A program made the position numbers and the translations under genes. Under the pieces are notes generated by a model. That model saw only the letters and a list, made by a program, of their open reading frames with translations. It was not told the origin of the DNA and ran no database searches. From JANMCE01 sp031410595 (lineage in GTDB: Bacteria; Actinomycetota; Acidimicrobiia; Acidimicrobiales; Ilumatobacteraceae): DNA of 64,000 nt. The stretch lies in the NCBI GenBank assembly GCA_031410595.1, contig JANNZM010000001.1:9326-73325 (forward strand), read 5' to 3'. Of the stretch, positions 8,297 to 16,609 are shown piece after piece; the stretch's first letter is position 1; each line of letters begins with the position of its first letter.

Positions 8297-9181
8297 TCAG
8301 GCGCCTTCCAGAACGCGATCACGCCAGGCGGCGGTGGCGTCCACGTTGTTGAACGTGAACACATGCAGCGCCTCGATATCGAGCGATTTGGCATAGAGAC
8401 TGACGGGCTGCAGCAATTGCAGCGGGTCGTATCCTCCGGGCGAGAAGAGTTGCCCGAGCGCGCCGCGGTTTTTGGATGCGTAGCGGATAGATGAACCCAC
8501 GCCAAGGCGCACGCCCATGGTGAGGAGCTTGGTGCGATCGATGACACCGGGCACGCCGAGGTGGATCGGTAGCGTGAGGCCGGCGGCTCGTTCGGCGGTG
8601 AGCCATGCCTTGATGGTGTTGGGGTCAAGGCACATCTGCGTGCTGGCCCAGCCTTCAAGCTTGGCTTCTGCCAACACGGCCTGCTTGTCATGTAGAGCGC
8701 GCCGCAGCACCGGTCGCTCGATGAGCGCGTGGCCATCGGGATAGGCGGTGACGCCGACTCGCTTCACGCCGTGATCGTGACCGAGGAACTCCTTCAGAAA
8801 GGTGAGCGCCTCAGTATAGGGCCCGGGCTGTTCAGCGTCGCCGCCGATCAGGAACATCTCCTCGATGCCGTTGGCTTTGAACCACGCCGCCAACTCACGG
8901 ACCTGCTCGTGACCGGTGACGAGCCGGGCCGAGATGTGCGGGATGGGAAAGTGGCCCAGGGTCCGTAAACGCTCCGTGATGTCCTGCGTAGCAGTGATGC
9001 CCTTGGCTGGTGAACAGGTCACCGAGATGCGACTGGCGGGGGGCAGAAATGCCATCTGTGCATGAACGTTCTTGAGCGGGATGAGTTCGAAGCACATCGT
9101 GCTGGCGAGGTGGTGGAGCACGACCGAATCACCGGCGGCGCCGGTGGCTTTGCGGAGCATGTTGAGCGGGGACAGTTTCAT
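8297..9181 (-). CDS. Methylenetetrahydrofolate reductase-like protein
   Basis: A 294-residue MTHFR-fold protein. F-E-L-I-P-L-K at 31-37 matches the F-E-F-F-P-P-K start of MetF, placing the catalytic Glu at residue 32. Further strands match in order: V-T-C-S-P, H-I-S-A-R, L-I-G-G-D, G-V-T-A-Y-P-D-G-H, Q-M-C-L-D-P, P-I-H-L-G-V-P-G and a terminal H-V-F-T-F-N-N. It is divergent from housekeeping MetF. As the last gene of the corrinoid operon (45 bases after the MttB gene) it would be expected to run in the oxidative direction, turning methyl-THF made by the methyltransferases into methylene-THF. Direction and electron acceptor are inferred. Confidence 0.85.
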   Translation of the reverse strand: MKLSPLNMLRKATGAAGDSVVLHHLASTMCFELIPLKNVHAQMAFLPPASRISVTCSPAKGITATQDITERLRTLGHFPIPHISARLVTGHEQVRELAAWFKANGIEEMFLIGGDAEQPGPYTEALTFLKEFLGHDHGVKRVGVTAYPDGHALIERPVLRRALHDKQAVLAEAKLEGWASTQMCLDPNTIKAWLTAERAAGLTLPIHLGVPGVIDRTKLLTMGVRLGVGSSIRYASKNRGALGQLFSPGGYDPLQLLQPVSLYAKSLDIEALHVFTFNNVDATAAWRDRVLEGA

Positions 9182-9226
9182 ATCGTGCTTTCGTGCTTGA
9201 GGTGTCTGATGGTCAGGTCGGGTTGG

Positions 9227-10762
9227 TCAGGCGAATTCGTCGGGAAGTTCAGCCTTGCGGCGGTTCACGAAGTCGAGCATGGCTTCGTCAAGAGCGTCGT
9301 CGAGCGCGGGCGGCTCGTAATCGTTGAGGCGTCGCTTCCAAATCTTGTTGGCCCGCTGGGCCGAATCGAGTGCGCCGTCCTCGGTCCACTGTTCGAAGCT
9401 GGAGTTGTCGGCAGTTTCGGAACGGTAGAACGCCGTTTCGAAATTGGCCAGCGTATGACCGGTGCCGAGGTAATGGTCGCCCGGCGTGTGCTGCAGCAAC
9501 TCTTCAATGGCCTGTCCGTTCTCGCTGATGTCGAGGCCTTTCACAAAGGTGGACATCATGCCGAGCTGGTCATCATCCAGGATGAACTTCTCGTAGCCGA
9601 TCGAGAGTCCGCCTTCCATCCACCCGGCCGCGTGAAGCACGAAGTTCACTCCGCCCATGATCGTCGGCAACAGCGTGGAGGCACTCTCGTAGGCGGCCTG
9701 CGCATCAGGAAGCTTGGATGCGCACAGTGAGCCGCCCGAGCGGAACGGGACGTTGAGGCGCCGGGCCAGCGCGGCCACGGTGTAAAGCACGAGTGCCGGT
9801 TCTGGGGTGCCAAAGGTGGGGGCGCCGGTCTGCATCGACATGGAGCTGGCGAACGAACCGAACACGACCGGTGCTCCGGGCCGGATGAGCTGGGCAAACG
9901 TCATACCGACGAGGGCCTCGGCCAACGTCTGCGCGGCAACCCCGGCGCTGGTGGACGGCGCCATGGCACCCGCGAGGATGAACGGTGTGAAGATGCTGGC
10001 CTGGTTGTTTTCGGCGTAGACCTGAGCGGCAGCAAGCATGGTGCCGTCCCAGACCATGGGTGATGAGGCGTTGATCAAACTGGTCATCACCGTGCGATCC
10101 TGCAGGTCACCACCGAAGCCAATGCGGGCAAGGTCGACCGAGTCTTGGGCGCGAGAGCCAGCAGTAACCGAACCCATGAACGGCTTGTCACTGTACTTGA
10201 GGTGGGAGTACACCATGTCGAGGTGACGCTTGCTGACCGGAACATCCACCGGCTCGCACACCGTGCCGCCAGAGTGATGCAGATTGGGTGACATGTAGGC
10301 GAGCTTCACGAAGTTTTGGAAGTCGGCAATGGTGGCGTAGCGCCGACCCTTGTCAATGTCGTACGCGAACGGGGAGCCGTAGTTGGGCGCGAAGACCGTG
10401 GCGTTGCCGCCAATCTGCACGTTTCGGTCGGGGTTGCGGCCGTGCTGGATGTAGGAAGCCGGCGCGGTGGCCATCACGATTTGGCGGCACAGTCCGCGGG
10501 GGAAACGCACGCGGGTGCCCGTTACGTCGGCGCCGGCGCCACCGAACACGTTGAGCGCGCTCGGGTAGTCACGGATCTCAACCCCGACCTGCTCAAGGAT
10601 GGAGTCGGCGTTCCATTCGAGTAATGCGAGCCCTTCCTCACTCACGATCTCGAAGGGTTTCATCGTGCGGGTCAAGAACGGATCGTGCATCACGGCGTGC
10701 GAGGTGCGGACAGCAGCGCGACCGGCGCGACCGCCGGAGCGACGGCCTGTTGGTTGGTTCAC
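9227..10762 (-). CDS. MttB-superfamily corrinoid methyltransferase 1 (non-pyrrolysine)
   Basis: A 511-residue member of the trimethylamine methyltransferase superfamily, which moves a methyl group from a methylamine or quaternary amine to a Co(I) corrinoid protein. Landmarks are the A-F-x-P-N-Y-G-S-P block, the S-G-G-T-V-x-E-P-V-D-V segment, the A-G-A-M-A-P motif, Q-T-G-A-P-x-F-G-T-P-E and G-G-x-N-F-V-L-H-A-A-G-W-M-E-G-G-L. The frame has no in-frame amber codon, so it belongs with the non-pyrrolysine (MtgB-like) branch, whose characterised member demethylates glycine betaine. Residues 6-19 are rich in Arg and Gly (GRRSGGRAGRAAVR). The GTG start overlaps the RACo-like stop (GTGA). The substrate is predicted, from context, to be glycine betaine or a relative. 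Confidence 0.9.
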   Translation of the reverse strand: MNQPTGRRSGGRAGRAAVRTSHAVMHDPFLTRTMKPFEIVSEEGLALLEWNADSILEQVGVEIRDYPSALNVFGGAGADVTGTRVRFPRGLCRQIVMATAPASYIQHGRNPDRNVQIGGNATVFAPNYGSPFAYDIDKGRRYATIADFQNFVKLAYMSPNLHHSGGTVCEPVDVPVSKRHLDMVYSHLKYSDKPFMGSVTAGSRAQDSVDLARIGFGGDLQDRTVMTSLINASSPMVWDGTMLAAAQVYAENNQASIFTPFILAGAMAPSTSAGVAAQTLAEALVGMTFAQLIRPGAPVVFGSFASSMSMQTGAPTFGTPEPALVLYTVAALARRLNVPFRSGGSLCASKLPDAQAAYESASTLLPTIMGGVNFVLHAAGWMEGGLSIGYEKFILDDDQLGMMSTFVKGLDISENGQAIEELLQHTPGDHYLGTGHTLANFETAFYRSETADNSSFEQWTEDGALDSAQRANKIWKRRLNDYEPPALDDALDEAMLDFVNRRKAELPDEFA

Positions 10763-12783
10763 GAGAGTTCCCCTACTTCGGTAGTGGTGGATGTGGGACG
10801 ACGCCGACGGCGACCGCTCTGGGCGGCATCGTCAGCTTCGGTTCGGGCGGGAAGTGCTACCTGTTGCGCGAGGTGAGGCGTTGGGGCTGTGGCGTGCGGG
10901 AACGCCATGGCAGCGACAAACAGTTCTTGGAACTTTGGTTCGATGGCCGTCTCGATCTTCACGACGCCCTGCACGGTGTGCTCGATTTCTTGGCGCAGCG
11001 CTTTGCTAAGTAGCGCCCGCACCGCCCCGGCCCCGGCCGCGTTGCCGACCGCTCGCACGCCGCCTGGCGGGCAGTCGGGCACAAGGCCGAGCACCATGGC
11101 GTAGAGCGGATCGATGTGGGAGCCGAACGCGCCGGCGAGGCGTATGTCCGTCAGTTCCGTCAGTCCGGCCTGCTCGACGAGCAGATCGATACCCGCTCGC
11201 AACGCAGCCTTGGCCAGTTGGATGGCGCGCACGTCGTTTTGGGTGATGTGCAGGTCGACATCGTCGTGTTGATAGAGACGGTACGAAAAGGTGCGGCCGT
11301 CGCCGATAATTCGGTCGGATGCGGCAGTACCGACGACGGTGCCGTCGACCGCGATGATGCCCGACAGGTACATCTCGGCGATGACCTCGATGATGCCCGA
11401 GCCACAGACGCCACTGATACTCAGGTCTTTCGTGCCGTCGGCGAAACCCTCTTCATCGGACCAGAGGTCGCAACCAATGACCTTGATGCGGGGTTCCAGC
11501 GTGGTGCGGTCGATGCGAACCCGCTCGATGGCGCCTGCTGTGGCCCGCTGCCCGCAGCTGAGTTGTGCACCTTCGAACGCGGGGCCGGTGGGGGAGGAAG
11601 CGGCGAACTGGAATTGCTTGGAACCGAGCACGATCTCGGCATTGGTGCCGACGTCGACCAGCAACTGGAACGTGTCGCCGCGGTGTGGCCCTTCGGCCAA
11701 AATCGCGGCAGCGGTGTCGGCCCCAACGTGGCCGGCGATGCACGGCAACAGGTACACCGAAGCGTGCGGCAGATCGATCTGCAGGTCCGTGGCCTGGCAG
11801 TTCACGGCTTCGGCGATCGCAAGGGTGAAGGGCGCCATGCCGAGTGGAGTTGGGTCGATGCCGAGTACCACGTGATGCATGATGGGGTTGCCTACCAGCA
11901 CGACATCGAGCACCTTGGTGGCGTCGGTAGTTGCGTCTGCAATCAGTTCGGCGATGAGTTCGTTGAGGGCGACTCGAATGGCCGAGGTGAGTTCTCTGTC
12001 GCCGCCCGGGTTCATCATCACGTACGACACCCGGCTCATGAGGTCCTCACCGAAGCGGATCTGCGGGTTCATGCGTCCGCCGCTGGCAACCACTTCGCCG
12101 GTGCCAAGATCAACGAGGTGTCCAGCGATGGTGGTGGAGCCGATGTCGACGGCAACGCCGTAGGCGGCATCGACAAAGCCGGGCCAGGCGGCCACGAGCT
12201 CGTCGCCGTGGGCACCCACGCGCAGTGCAACGGTGGCGCAACGATCATCGTGATCGAGGGCCTTGTGCAGGCTGCTCAGCACGTGCGGCGCGGCGCGGCG
12301 AACCTTGCGATTGTGCTGCTCGGCTAGGGCGTCGACCATCGAGTCGTACACGCTGCGGGCATCGCCCAACTGCTGCAGTGGCACTTCGATGTAGCAGAGC
12401 ACGAAGAGCGGATCGAGCACGAGATCGTCGAGGTTGACGGTCTTTCGCACCACTTGGCGATGCACTTGGCTTTCGGCCGGCACATCAACCACAACGTCAG
12501 CTTGCACGTGCGCGGCGCATCCGAGCCGACGGTCTTCCAACGCGCGACGTCCGTGGTAGGTCGCTTCGATCTCACCCGACCGACTGAGGGCGTCGGCCGT
12601 GGAATCGATGCTCCACTTGGCGAACGTGCCGACGTTGGGGGAGACCTGGCAGCGGCCACAGATACCGCGCCCGCCGCACACGCTGTCCAGATCTACGCCC
12701 AGGCGCCGGGCCGCGTCGAGAACCGTGGTGCCGACGGGCACCTCGGTCTCCAGGCCAGAGGGCGTAAACACGACGCGGGGCAT
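10759..12783 (-). CDS. RACo-like corrinoid activation protein (2Fe-2S ferredoxin + ASKHA domain)
   Basis: A 674-residue protein. The N-terminal 2Fe-2S ferredoxin domain has ligands C36-x5-C42-x2-C45 and C89. After a linker comes the ASKHA/DUF4445 domain, starting with the phosphate-binding D-I-G-S-T-T near residue 212, with later L-V-D-V-G-T-N-A-E and G-V-C-G-S-G blocks. These proteins (RACo, RamA-analogous activators) use ATP to push an electron onto inactive Co(II) corrinoid, restoring Co(I). The C-terminus ends in an Arg-rich tail (SGRRRRRPTS) absent from the core fold. It starts three bases after the methyltransferase stop and overlaps the MttB gene, which fixes its job as the reactivase of this system. 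How it is reduced in an aerobe is unclear. Confidence 0.92.
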   Translation of the reverse strand: MPRVVFTPSGLETEVPVGTTVLDAARRLGVDLDSVCGGRGICGRCQVSPNVGTFAKWSIDSTADALSRSGEIEATYHGRRALEDRRLGCAAHVQADVVVDVPAESQVHRQVVRKTVNLDDLVLDPLFVLCYIEVPLQQLGDARSVYDSMVDALAEQHNRKVRRAAPHVLSSLHKALDHDDRCATVALRVGAHGDELVAAWPGFVDAAYGVAVDIGSTTIAGHLVDLGTGEVVASGGRMNPQIRFGEDLMSRVSYVMMNPGGDRELTSAIRVALNELIAELIADATTDATKVLDVVLVGNPIMHHVVLGIDPTPLGMAPFTLAIAEAVNCQATDLQIDLPHASVYLLPCIAGHVGADTAAAILAEGPHRGDTFQLLVDVGTNAEIVLGSKQFQFAASSPTGPAFEGAQLSCGQRATAGAIERVRIDRTTLEPRIKVIGCDLWSDEEGFADGTKDLSISGVCGSGIIEVIAEMYLSGIIAVDGTVVGTAASDRIIGDGRTFSYRLYQHDDVDLHITQNDVRAIQLAKAALRAGIDLLVEQAGLTELTDIRLAGAFGSHIDPLYAMVLGLVPDCPPGGVRAVGNAAGAGAVRALLSKALRQEIEHTVQGVVKIETAIEPKFQELFVAAMAFPHATAPTPHLAQQVALPARTEADDAAQSGRRRRRPTSTTTEVGELS

Positions 12784-12786
12784 TGC

Positions 12787-13695
12787 TTACTCGGGTCGAC
12801 GGCGACGGCGGCCGGCATCACGAGCGCCCGAACCGCGCTCGCCCCCCGCTTCTGGGTCACGGAACTGTCGAATCCACGCCGTACAGTCACGGTCGTTGCC
12901 AGCCAGCACATCGGCGGCCATGACGGCAGTCTTCACCTCTTCGTGGAGCGGATTCATGATGGCCGATGTCATGCCATTGGAGATGGCCATGGCCAAGAAC
13001 GTGCCGGTGACGGCGTGGCGGTTGGGGATGCCGAAGCCGACGTTGGAGGCGCCGCACGTGGTGTTCACGCCCAGCTCGTCCTTCAGACGGCGCAGCAATC
13101 GGAACACTTGCTGGCCGGCCTGGCCGATGGCACCGATCGGCATGACCAGGGGGTCTACGACCACGTCACAGGCCGGGATGCCGTAGTCGGAGGCTCGCTC
13201 GACAATCCGTTTGGCAATCGAGAAACGCACGTCGGGATCTTCGGAGATGCCGGTCTCATCGTTCGAGATAGCCACAACTGCCGCGCCGTAACGAGCAACC
13301 AGCGGAAGCACGCGCTGCAGCACTTCTTCTTCACCCGTTACCGAGTTGACCAGCGCCTTGCCCTTGTACACGGCAAGGCCGGCTTCGAGCGCTTCGATGA
13401 TGGAAGAGTCAATCGACAACGGCACGTTCGTGACCGACTGCACCAGTTGTACGGCTCGCGCCAGCAGCGCGGGTTCGTCGGCCAACGGGATGCCCGCATT
13501 GACGTCCAGCATGTGGGCGCCGGCTTCCACCTGGGCAATTGCGTCGGCTTCTACTCGGCTGAAATCGCCGGCCTTCATTTCGGCCGCGAGCAGCTTGCGG
13601 CCGGTGGGGTTGATGCGCTCACCGATCATCACGAAGGGTCGGTCAAAGCCCAGCACCACTTCTTTGGTTGCTGAGCTGATGATGGTGTGGGTCAT
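12787..13695 (-). CDS. Methyl-corrinoid:tetrahydrofolate methyltransferase (MtgA/AcsE-like)
   Basis: A 302-residue TIM-barrel protein of the pterin-binding (DHPS-like) family. G-E-R-I-N-P-T-G-R-K at 25-34, D-V-N-A-G at 64-68, an S-I-D-S-S block near 95, and G-A-S-N-V-G-F-G-I-P-N-R match MtgA, MtvA and AcsE enzymes that bind folate and exchange its N5-methyl with a corrinoid protein. The predicted reaction moves the methyl from the corrinoid protein to THF. The C-terminal ~20 residues are a Gly/Arg-rich tail ending in GRRRRRPE, echoing the RACo-like tail. It lies three bases before the RACo-like gene and 45 bases after the PF13769 gene. Confidence 0.92.
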   Translation of the reverse strand: MTHTIISSATKEVVLGFDRPFVMIGERINPTGRKLLAAEMKAGDFSRVEADAIAQVEAGAHMLDVNAGIPLADEPALLARAVQLVQSVTNVPLSIDSSIIEALEAGLAVYKGKALVNSVTGEEEVLQRVLPLVARYGAAVVAISNDETGISEDPDVRFSIAKRIVERASDYGIPACDVVVDPLVMPIGAIGQAGQQVFRLLRRLKDELGVNTTCGASNVGFGIPNRHAVTGTFLAMAISNGMTSAIMNPLHEEVKTAVMAADVLAGNDRDCTAWIRQFRDPEAGGERGSGARDAGRRRRRPE

Positions 13696-13740
13696 GCGCG
13701 TCCAGTCTGAGCGGTAAGTGAGTTATAGCGAGTAGGTGAA

Positions 13741-14070
13741 TCAGTCGGTTTTCGGGGCGTAGATCTTGTCGAGGTCAATGCCACCGTTGTCGGCGATCTT
13801 GGTCAGGAGCAGATGGGGATAGTCGTCTTCGAGTTTCTTTGCCGCGGCGGCCGCTTCTGCTTCGAGATCGTCTCCACAGGGTGCGCTTTCCTTGCGCCAC
13901 TCGTTCAGGTAGTCATCGGACCCCGCCAGCCCGGCGATCATGGCGGCACGGTCGATGGCGACTTGGAAACGCTGGTGCAGCAAGACCTGGCTGCGAGTGC
14001 GTCCGACTTGGGCGTTGACCTGCGCCGGAATGTCCCGCCAGAACATGGTGACCAGCTTGGCGCCGGGCAT
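13741..14070 (-). CDS. PF13769 'virulence factor' family protein, paralogue 1
   Basis: A 109-residue soluble protein. It opens K-L-V-T-M-F-W-R-D-I-P-A-Q and has a second conserved block, P-C-G-D-D-L-E-A-E-A-A-A, in its middle. These two blocks recur in the proteins at 36305 and 37232. The family name is historical and no virulence role is implied. The gene starts two bases after the corrinoid protein stop and precedes the methyl transferase gene, so it is co-translated with the corrinoid machinery. An accessory role such as assembly, redox or docking of the corrinoid protein is inference. The invariant Cys in P-C-G-D-D is the most obvious candidate functional residue. Confidence 0.8.
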   Translation of the reverse strand: MPGAKLVTMFWRDIPAQVNAQVGRTRSQVLLHQRFQVAIDRAAMIAGLAGSDDYLNEWRKESAPCGDDLEAEAAAAAKKLEDDYPHLLLTKIADNGGIDLDKIYAPKTD

Positions 14071-14072
14071 AG

Positions 14073-14777
14073 TTACGCGTGCTGCTTGGCGCGGTGGGCG
14101 GCGATAAACGTCTTCGCAGTCTCGGCGGCGACGGCGGCGTCACGACAGTACGCATCGGCACCGACAGCCTGAGCGAACTCTTCGTTGAGCGGAGCGCCAC
14201 CGACGAGAATGACGTAGTCGTCTCGGAGGCCCTTTTCCTTCATGGTGTCGATGACCACCTTCATGTAGGGCATCGTGGTGGTGAGCAGCGCGGACATTCC
14301 CATGATGTCGGGCTTGTGCTGATCGAGCGCGGCGAGGAACTCATTGGCATCGGTGTTGATGCCAAGGTCGATTACCTCGAAGCCGGCACCTTCGAGCATC
14401 ATGGCCACCAGGTTCTTGCCGATGTCGTGGATGTCACCCTTCACGGTACCGATGACCACCTTGCCGATGGGCTCATCCCCATTGGCCGCGAGGATCGGGC
14501 GCAGCAGTTCCATACCTGCCTTCATGGCGTTGGCCGACAGCAGCACTTCGGGGACGAACAGGATGCCGTCGCGGAAGTCGATGCCGACGATGCGCATCCC
14601 TTCTACCAACGCTTCATCGAGCACCTTCTGGGCCGACCAGCCGCGGTCGAGCAGGATGGCGGTACCTTCGGCGATCTCGTCGGCCATGCCGTCGTAGAGG
14701 TCGTTGTGCATCTGCGGCACCAACTCATCATCGGGCAGATCAGCCAGGATGATGTCTTCGTACTCTTCGTCGCTCAT
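14073..14777 (-). CDS. Corrinoid (B12-binding) protein, MtgC/MttC-like
   Basis: A 234-residue methyl carrier. The N-terminal four-helix cap (about residues 15-95) is followed by a B12-binding Rossmann domain with D-x-H-x-x-G at 115-120 (H117 is the lower cobalt ligand), a M-S-A-L-L-T-T-T-M block at 161-169 and V-G-G-A-P at 192-196. It accepts a methyl group from the MttB-type enzyme and donates it to THF through the MtgA-like enzyme. I chose ATG 14777 because AGGGGAA lies just upstream; the frame extends nine codons further without support. It is the first gene of the six-gene operon and the only stand-alone corrinoid protein in the window, so the second MttB homologue at 26018 may share it. 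Confidence 0.93.
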   Translation of the reverse strand: MSDEEYEDIILADLPDDELVPQMHNDLYDGMADEIAEGTAILLDRGWSAQKVLDEALVEGMRIVGIDFRDGILFVPEVLLSANAMKAGMELLRPILAANGDEPIGKVVIGTVKGDIHDIGKNLVAMMLEGAGFEVIDLGINTDANEFLAALDQHKPDIMGMSALLTTTMPYMKVVIDTMKEKGLRDDYVILVGGAPLNEEFAQAVGADAYCRDAAVAAETAKTFIAAHRAKQHA

Positions 14778-14886
14778 CAATGTTCCCCTGTGGTCGGTTT
14801 CCACGATACGGAATAAACCCGCAATGTGGAACGAGTGTACTGGCTACGGATACGTCCTGTCTACGAGCGTCGGGGGACGCGATCGT

Positions 14887-15375
14887 TCAGTACCGCATGG
14901 CTTTCTCGATGAGCGGCTGCCACTCGCTCCGAACATCCTGTGGGAGGTCAAGCTCGCTCCAGGCGTCGAGGAGAAGTTTGCCGTCGAGGTAAGCACTCAG
15001 TTCGGATCGAGAGCCACTGGTGAGCAGGAGTTCGTACGCTCGGATGCGGTGCGGTCGGTAGCCAAGATCGAATGCCCGTGGCTTGCCGTCGGTGAGCGTG
15101 ACGACGGCGAAGGCGGCCGCGGGCTCCAGGTCGGGGAGGACGGATGGCAGGATTCGGCCTCCTTTGCTTTGGCGCCACTTCACGGACGGTCGCAGCACGA
15201 GTTTGAACCCGGACGAGCGGACCAGCCGACTGACGGTCTCGAAGCGCGGGTCCTTGGTGCCGTTCTCGTAGGCACAGACCGCCGTGCGAGAGGTGTCTGC
15301 CCGCTCGGCAAGTTCACCCTGCGATAGGCCAGCCCGAGTTCGGGCCCTGGAGATGAGGTCACCGCATTCGCTCAC
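14887..15375 (-). CDS. XRE-family helix-turn-helix regulator
   Basis: A 162-residue protein. Residues 5-58 form an XRE HTH with G-L-S-Q-G-E-L-A-E-R-A and T-S-R-T-A-V-C-A-Y-E-N-G, a typical helix 2/helix 3 pair. The C-terminal ~100 residues are not recognised. The gene lies just upstream of, and reads the same way as, the corrinoid operon, whose start is 110 bases past its stop. Its own promoter region holds two GTATC-N6-GATAC palindromes, and a third copy is found before the second DMGDH gene. It is therefore a candidate local regulator of both demethylation clusters and of itself. An antitoxin-like role is possible but no toxin gene is adjacent. Confidence 0.8.
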   Translation of the reverse strand: MSECGDLISRARTRAGLSQGELAERADTSRTAVCAYENGTKDPRFETVSRLVRSSGFKLVLRPSVKWRQSKGGRILPSVLPDLEPAAAFAVVTLTDGKPRAFDLGYRPHRIRAYELLLTSGSRSELSAYLDGKLLLDAWSELDLPQDVRSEWQPLIEKAMRY

Positions 15376-15379
15376 GCCG

Positions 15380-15395
15380 GTATCTTATCGGATAC
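15380..15395. promoter_or_regulatory. Putative XRE operator, site 1
   Basis: GTATC-TTATCG-GATAC, an inverted repeat with a 6-base spacer, begins five bases upstream of the XRE start codon. It shares arms and spacer length with sites at 15434-15459 and 27646-27665. Position suggests autoregulation. Confidence 0.5.
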
Positions 15396-15433
15396 ACGTG
15401 GCGTGGTGGTTGGAGGGTGGGGTGTTTCTTTTT

Positions 15434-15459
15434 CATGTGTATCCAATCAGATACACATG
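15434..15459. promoter_or_regulatory. Putative XRE operator, site 2 (perfect 10-base arms)
   Basis: CATGTGTATC and GATACACATG are perfect reverse complements separated by CAATCA. Read on the minus strand, the palindrome sits between a TTGTTT (-35-like) and GATACA (-10-like) element at a plausible spacing for the XRE gene, so a bound protein would block that promoter. AAACAAAGTGG follows at 15460-15470; a nearly identical string follows site 3. Confidence 0.6.
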
Positions 15460-15476
15460 AAACAAAGTGGAGTCGC

Positions 15477-16574
15477 TCAGGCGAGGTCGCCTGGGTGGGC
15501 AGCGAGGTAGTCGGCGGCGGAGATGGGTGCCTCGGCGCGGAAGCCGACGGGGATGCGGATGTCTCCCGCGGTGGTTGGTTGGAAGATCTGCCAGGCGTGG
15601 TAGCCGACCAACACCTCCGGGTCGGCCCGCAGGTTTGCGGCGTAGCTGGTGACCATCACTTCGTACATATCGTTCGGGTTGTAGCCCTGGATAGCTCGAT
15701 GCATGTTGCCAGGCCCGCCACGCTGTTTGAGATAGCGGGCTGCGCACACGATGGCGTCGTGGTCATCCCACGGATCACCCTGGCAGAAGCCGTTCCACGT
15801 CGTCGGCAGGAATTGCATTGGCCCGCTAGCGTCAGACGTAGACAGCCCGACGATGCGGCCGAATCGGGTCTCCACCATGTTGATGGCCGCGAGATAGACC
15901 CATTCGATACCCGTCCTTGCTTCGCCCTCCTTGTAGAACGCAAGCAGTTGATCGGCGGGGACGGCTTCACGAACCGACCACGCGGGCAGCGTGTCTTTGC
16001 GAGGAATCGGGCTTGACAGCGCAGGATCGAGCGGAGCCTTCGCCGCGTTGTAGTTGTTGCGAGCGAACGGCTCCACATCGGCCAGAATCTGCGCAAAGAA
16101 GGCTTCCTCCCAGTCCTGATGTCGGGCCAAGATGCGGTACACCAATTGCTGCTGCTCGCCAGCATGGCGCCGGTCATCAGGCGTCGCGTTCGGATTGCGG
16201 GCCGTGGCTTCTGCTACAACCGCCTGTTTCGCCAAGCCAACTGGCTCTGTAGCCATCTGGGCCATAAGTGCCGATGGCGCTTTGGCGCTGAGAACCGTGG
16301 TCACACTTGGCTGTACTGCGCCCGTTGTGACGGTTGGCGACGTCGGTGCAGGCCCAGCGGTGGCGGCCGAGGCGCTCGCCGAAAGTGCGGGAGCGGCGGT
16401 GGTGGGGGGAGCGGGGTTCGTGAGGACCGCTGGCGCTAACGCAAACGTCGACGTAGTCGGTGCCGCAGTCTTTGCGGCCGTTACCGCCTGAGGTGCAGGC
16501 GATCGATCTGATGATGTGGAAGCGCAACCGGTGACGAAGGCCATCGCAAGAAGAAGTGCCGTCGGTTTCCGCAT
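15477..16574 (-). CDS. Lipoprotein lytic murein transglycosylase
   Basis: A 365-residue exported lipoprotein. The signal peptide ends at lipobox Cys17, followed by a ~90-residue Ala/Thr/Ser/Pro linker. The catalytic domain (about residues 205-345) has the SLT motif Y-L-A-A-I-N-M-V-E-T-R-F-G-R with catalytic Glu235 and the downstream S-D-A-S-G-P-M-Q-F-L-P-T-T-W block. The enzyme cleaves peptidoglycan between MurNAc and GlcNAc to form 1,6-anhydro ends, on the outer face of the membrane. It appears monocistronic and unrelated to its metabolic neighbours. Confidence 0.9.
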   Translation of the reverse strand: MRKPTALLLAMAFVTGCASTSSDRSPAPQAVTAAKTAAPTTSTFALAPAVLTNPAPPTTAAPALSASASAATAGPAPTSPTVTTGAVQPSVTTVLSAKAPSALMAQMATEPVGLAKQAVVAEATARNPNATPDDRRHAGEQQQLVYRILARHQDWEEAFFAQILADVEPFARNNYNAAKAPLDPALSSPIPRKDTLPAWSVREAVPADQLLAFYKEGEARTGIEWVYLAAINMVETRFGRIVGLSTSDASGPMQFLPTTWNGFCQGDPWDDHDAIVCAARYLKQRGGPGNMHRAIQGYNPNDMYEVMVTSYAANLRADPEVLVGYHAWQIFQPTTAGDIRIPVGFRAEAPISAADYLAAHPGDLA

Positions 16575-16609
16575 GAGCCATCAAGGATAGAAGACCGCCG
16601 CGAAAAGAG

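Noticed and set aside
9227..10762. Pyrrolysine-containing MttB
   Set aside because: No in-frame amber codon occurs in either MttB-type gene, so both are the non-pyrrolysine type.
11116..13674. Long plus-strand frames opposite the RACo-like and MtgA-like genes
   Set aside because: They have no recognisable domains and run against two clear enzyme genes.
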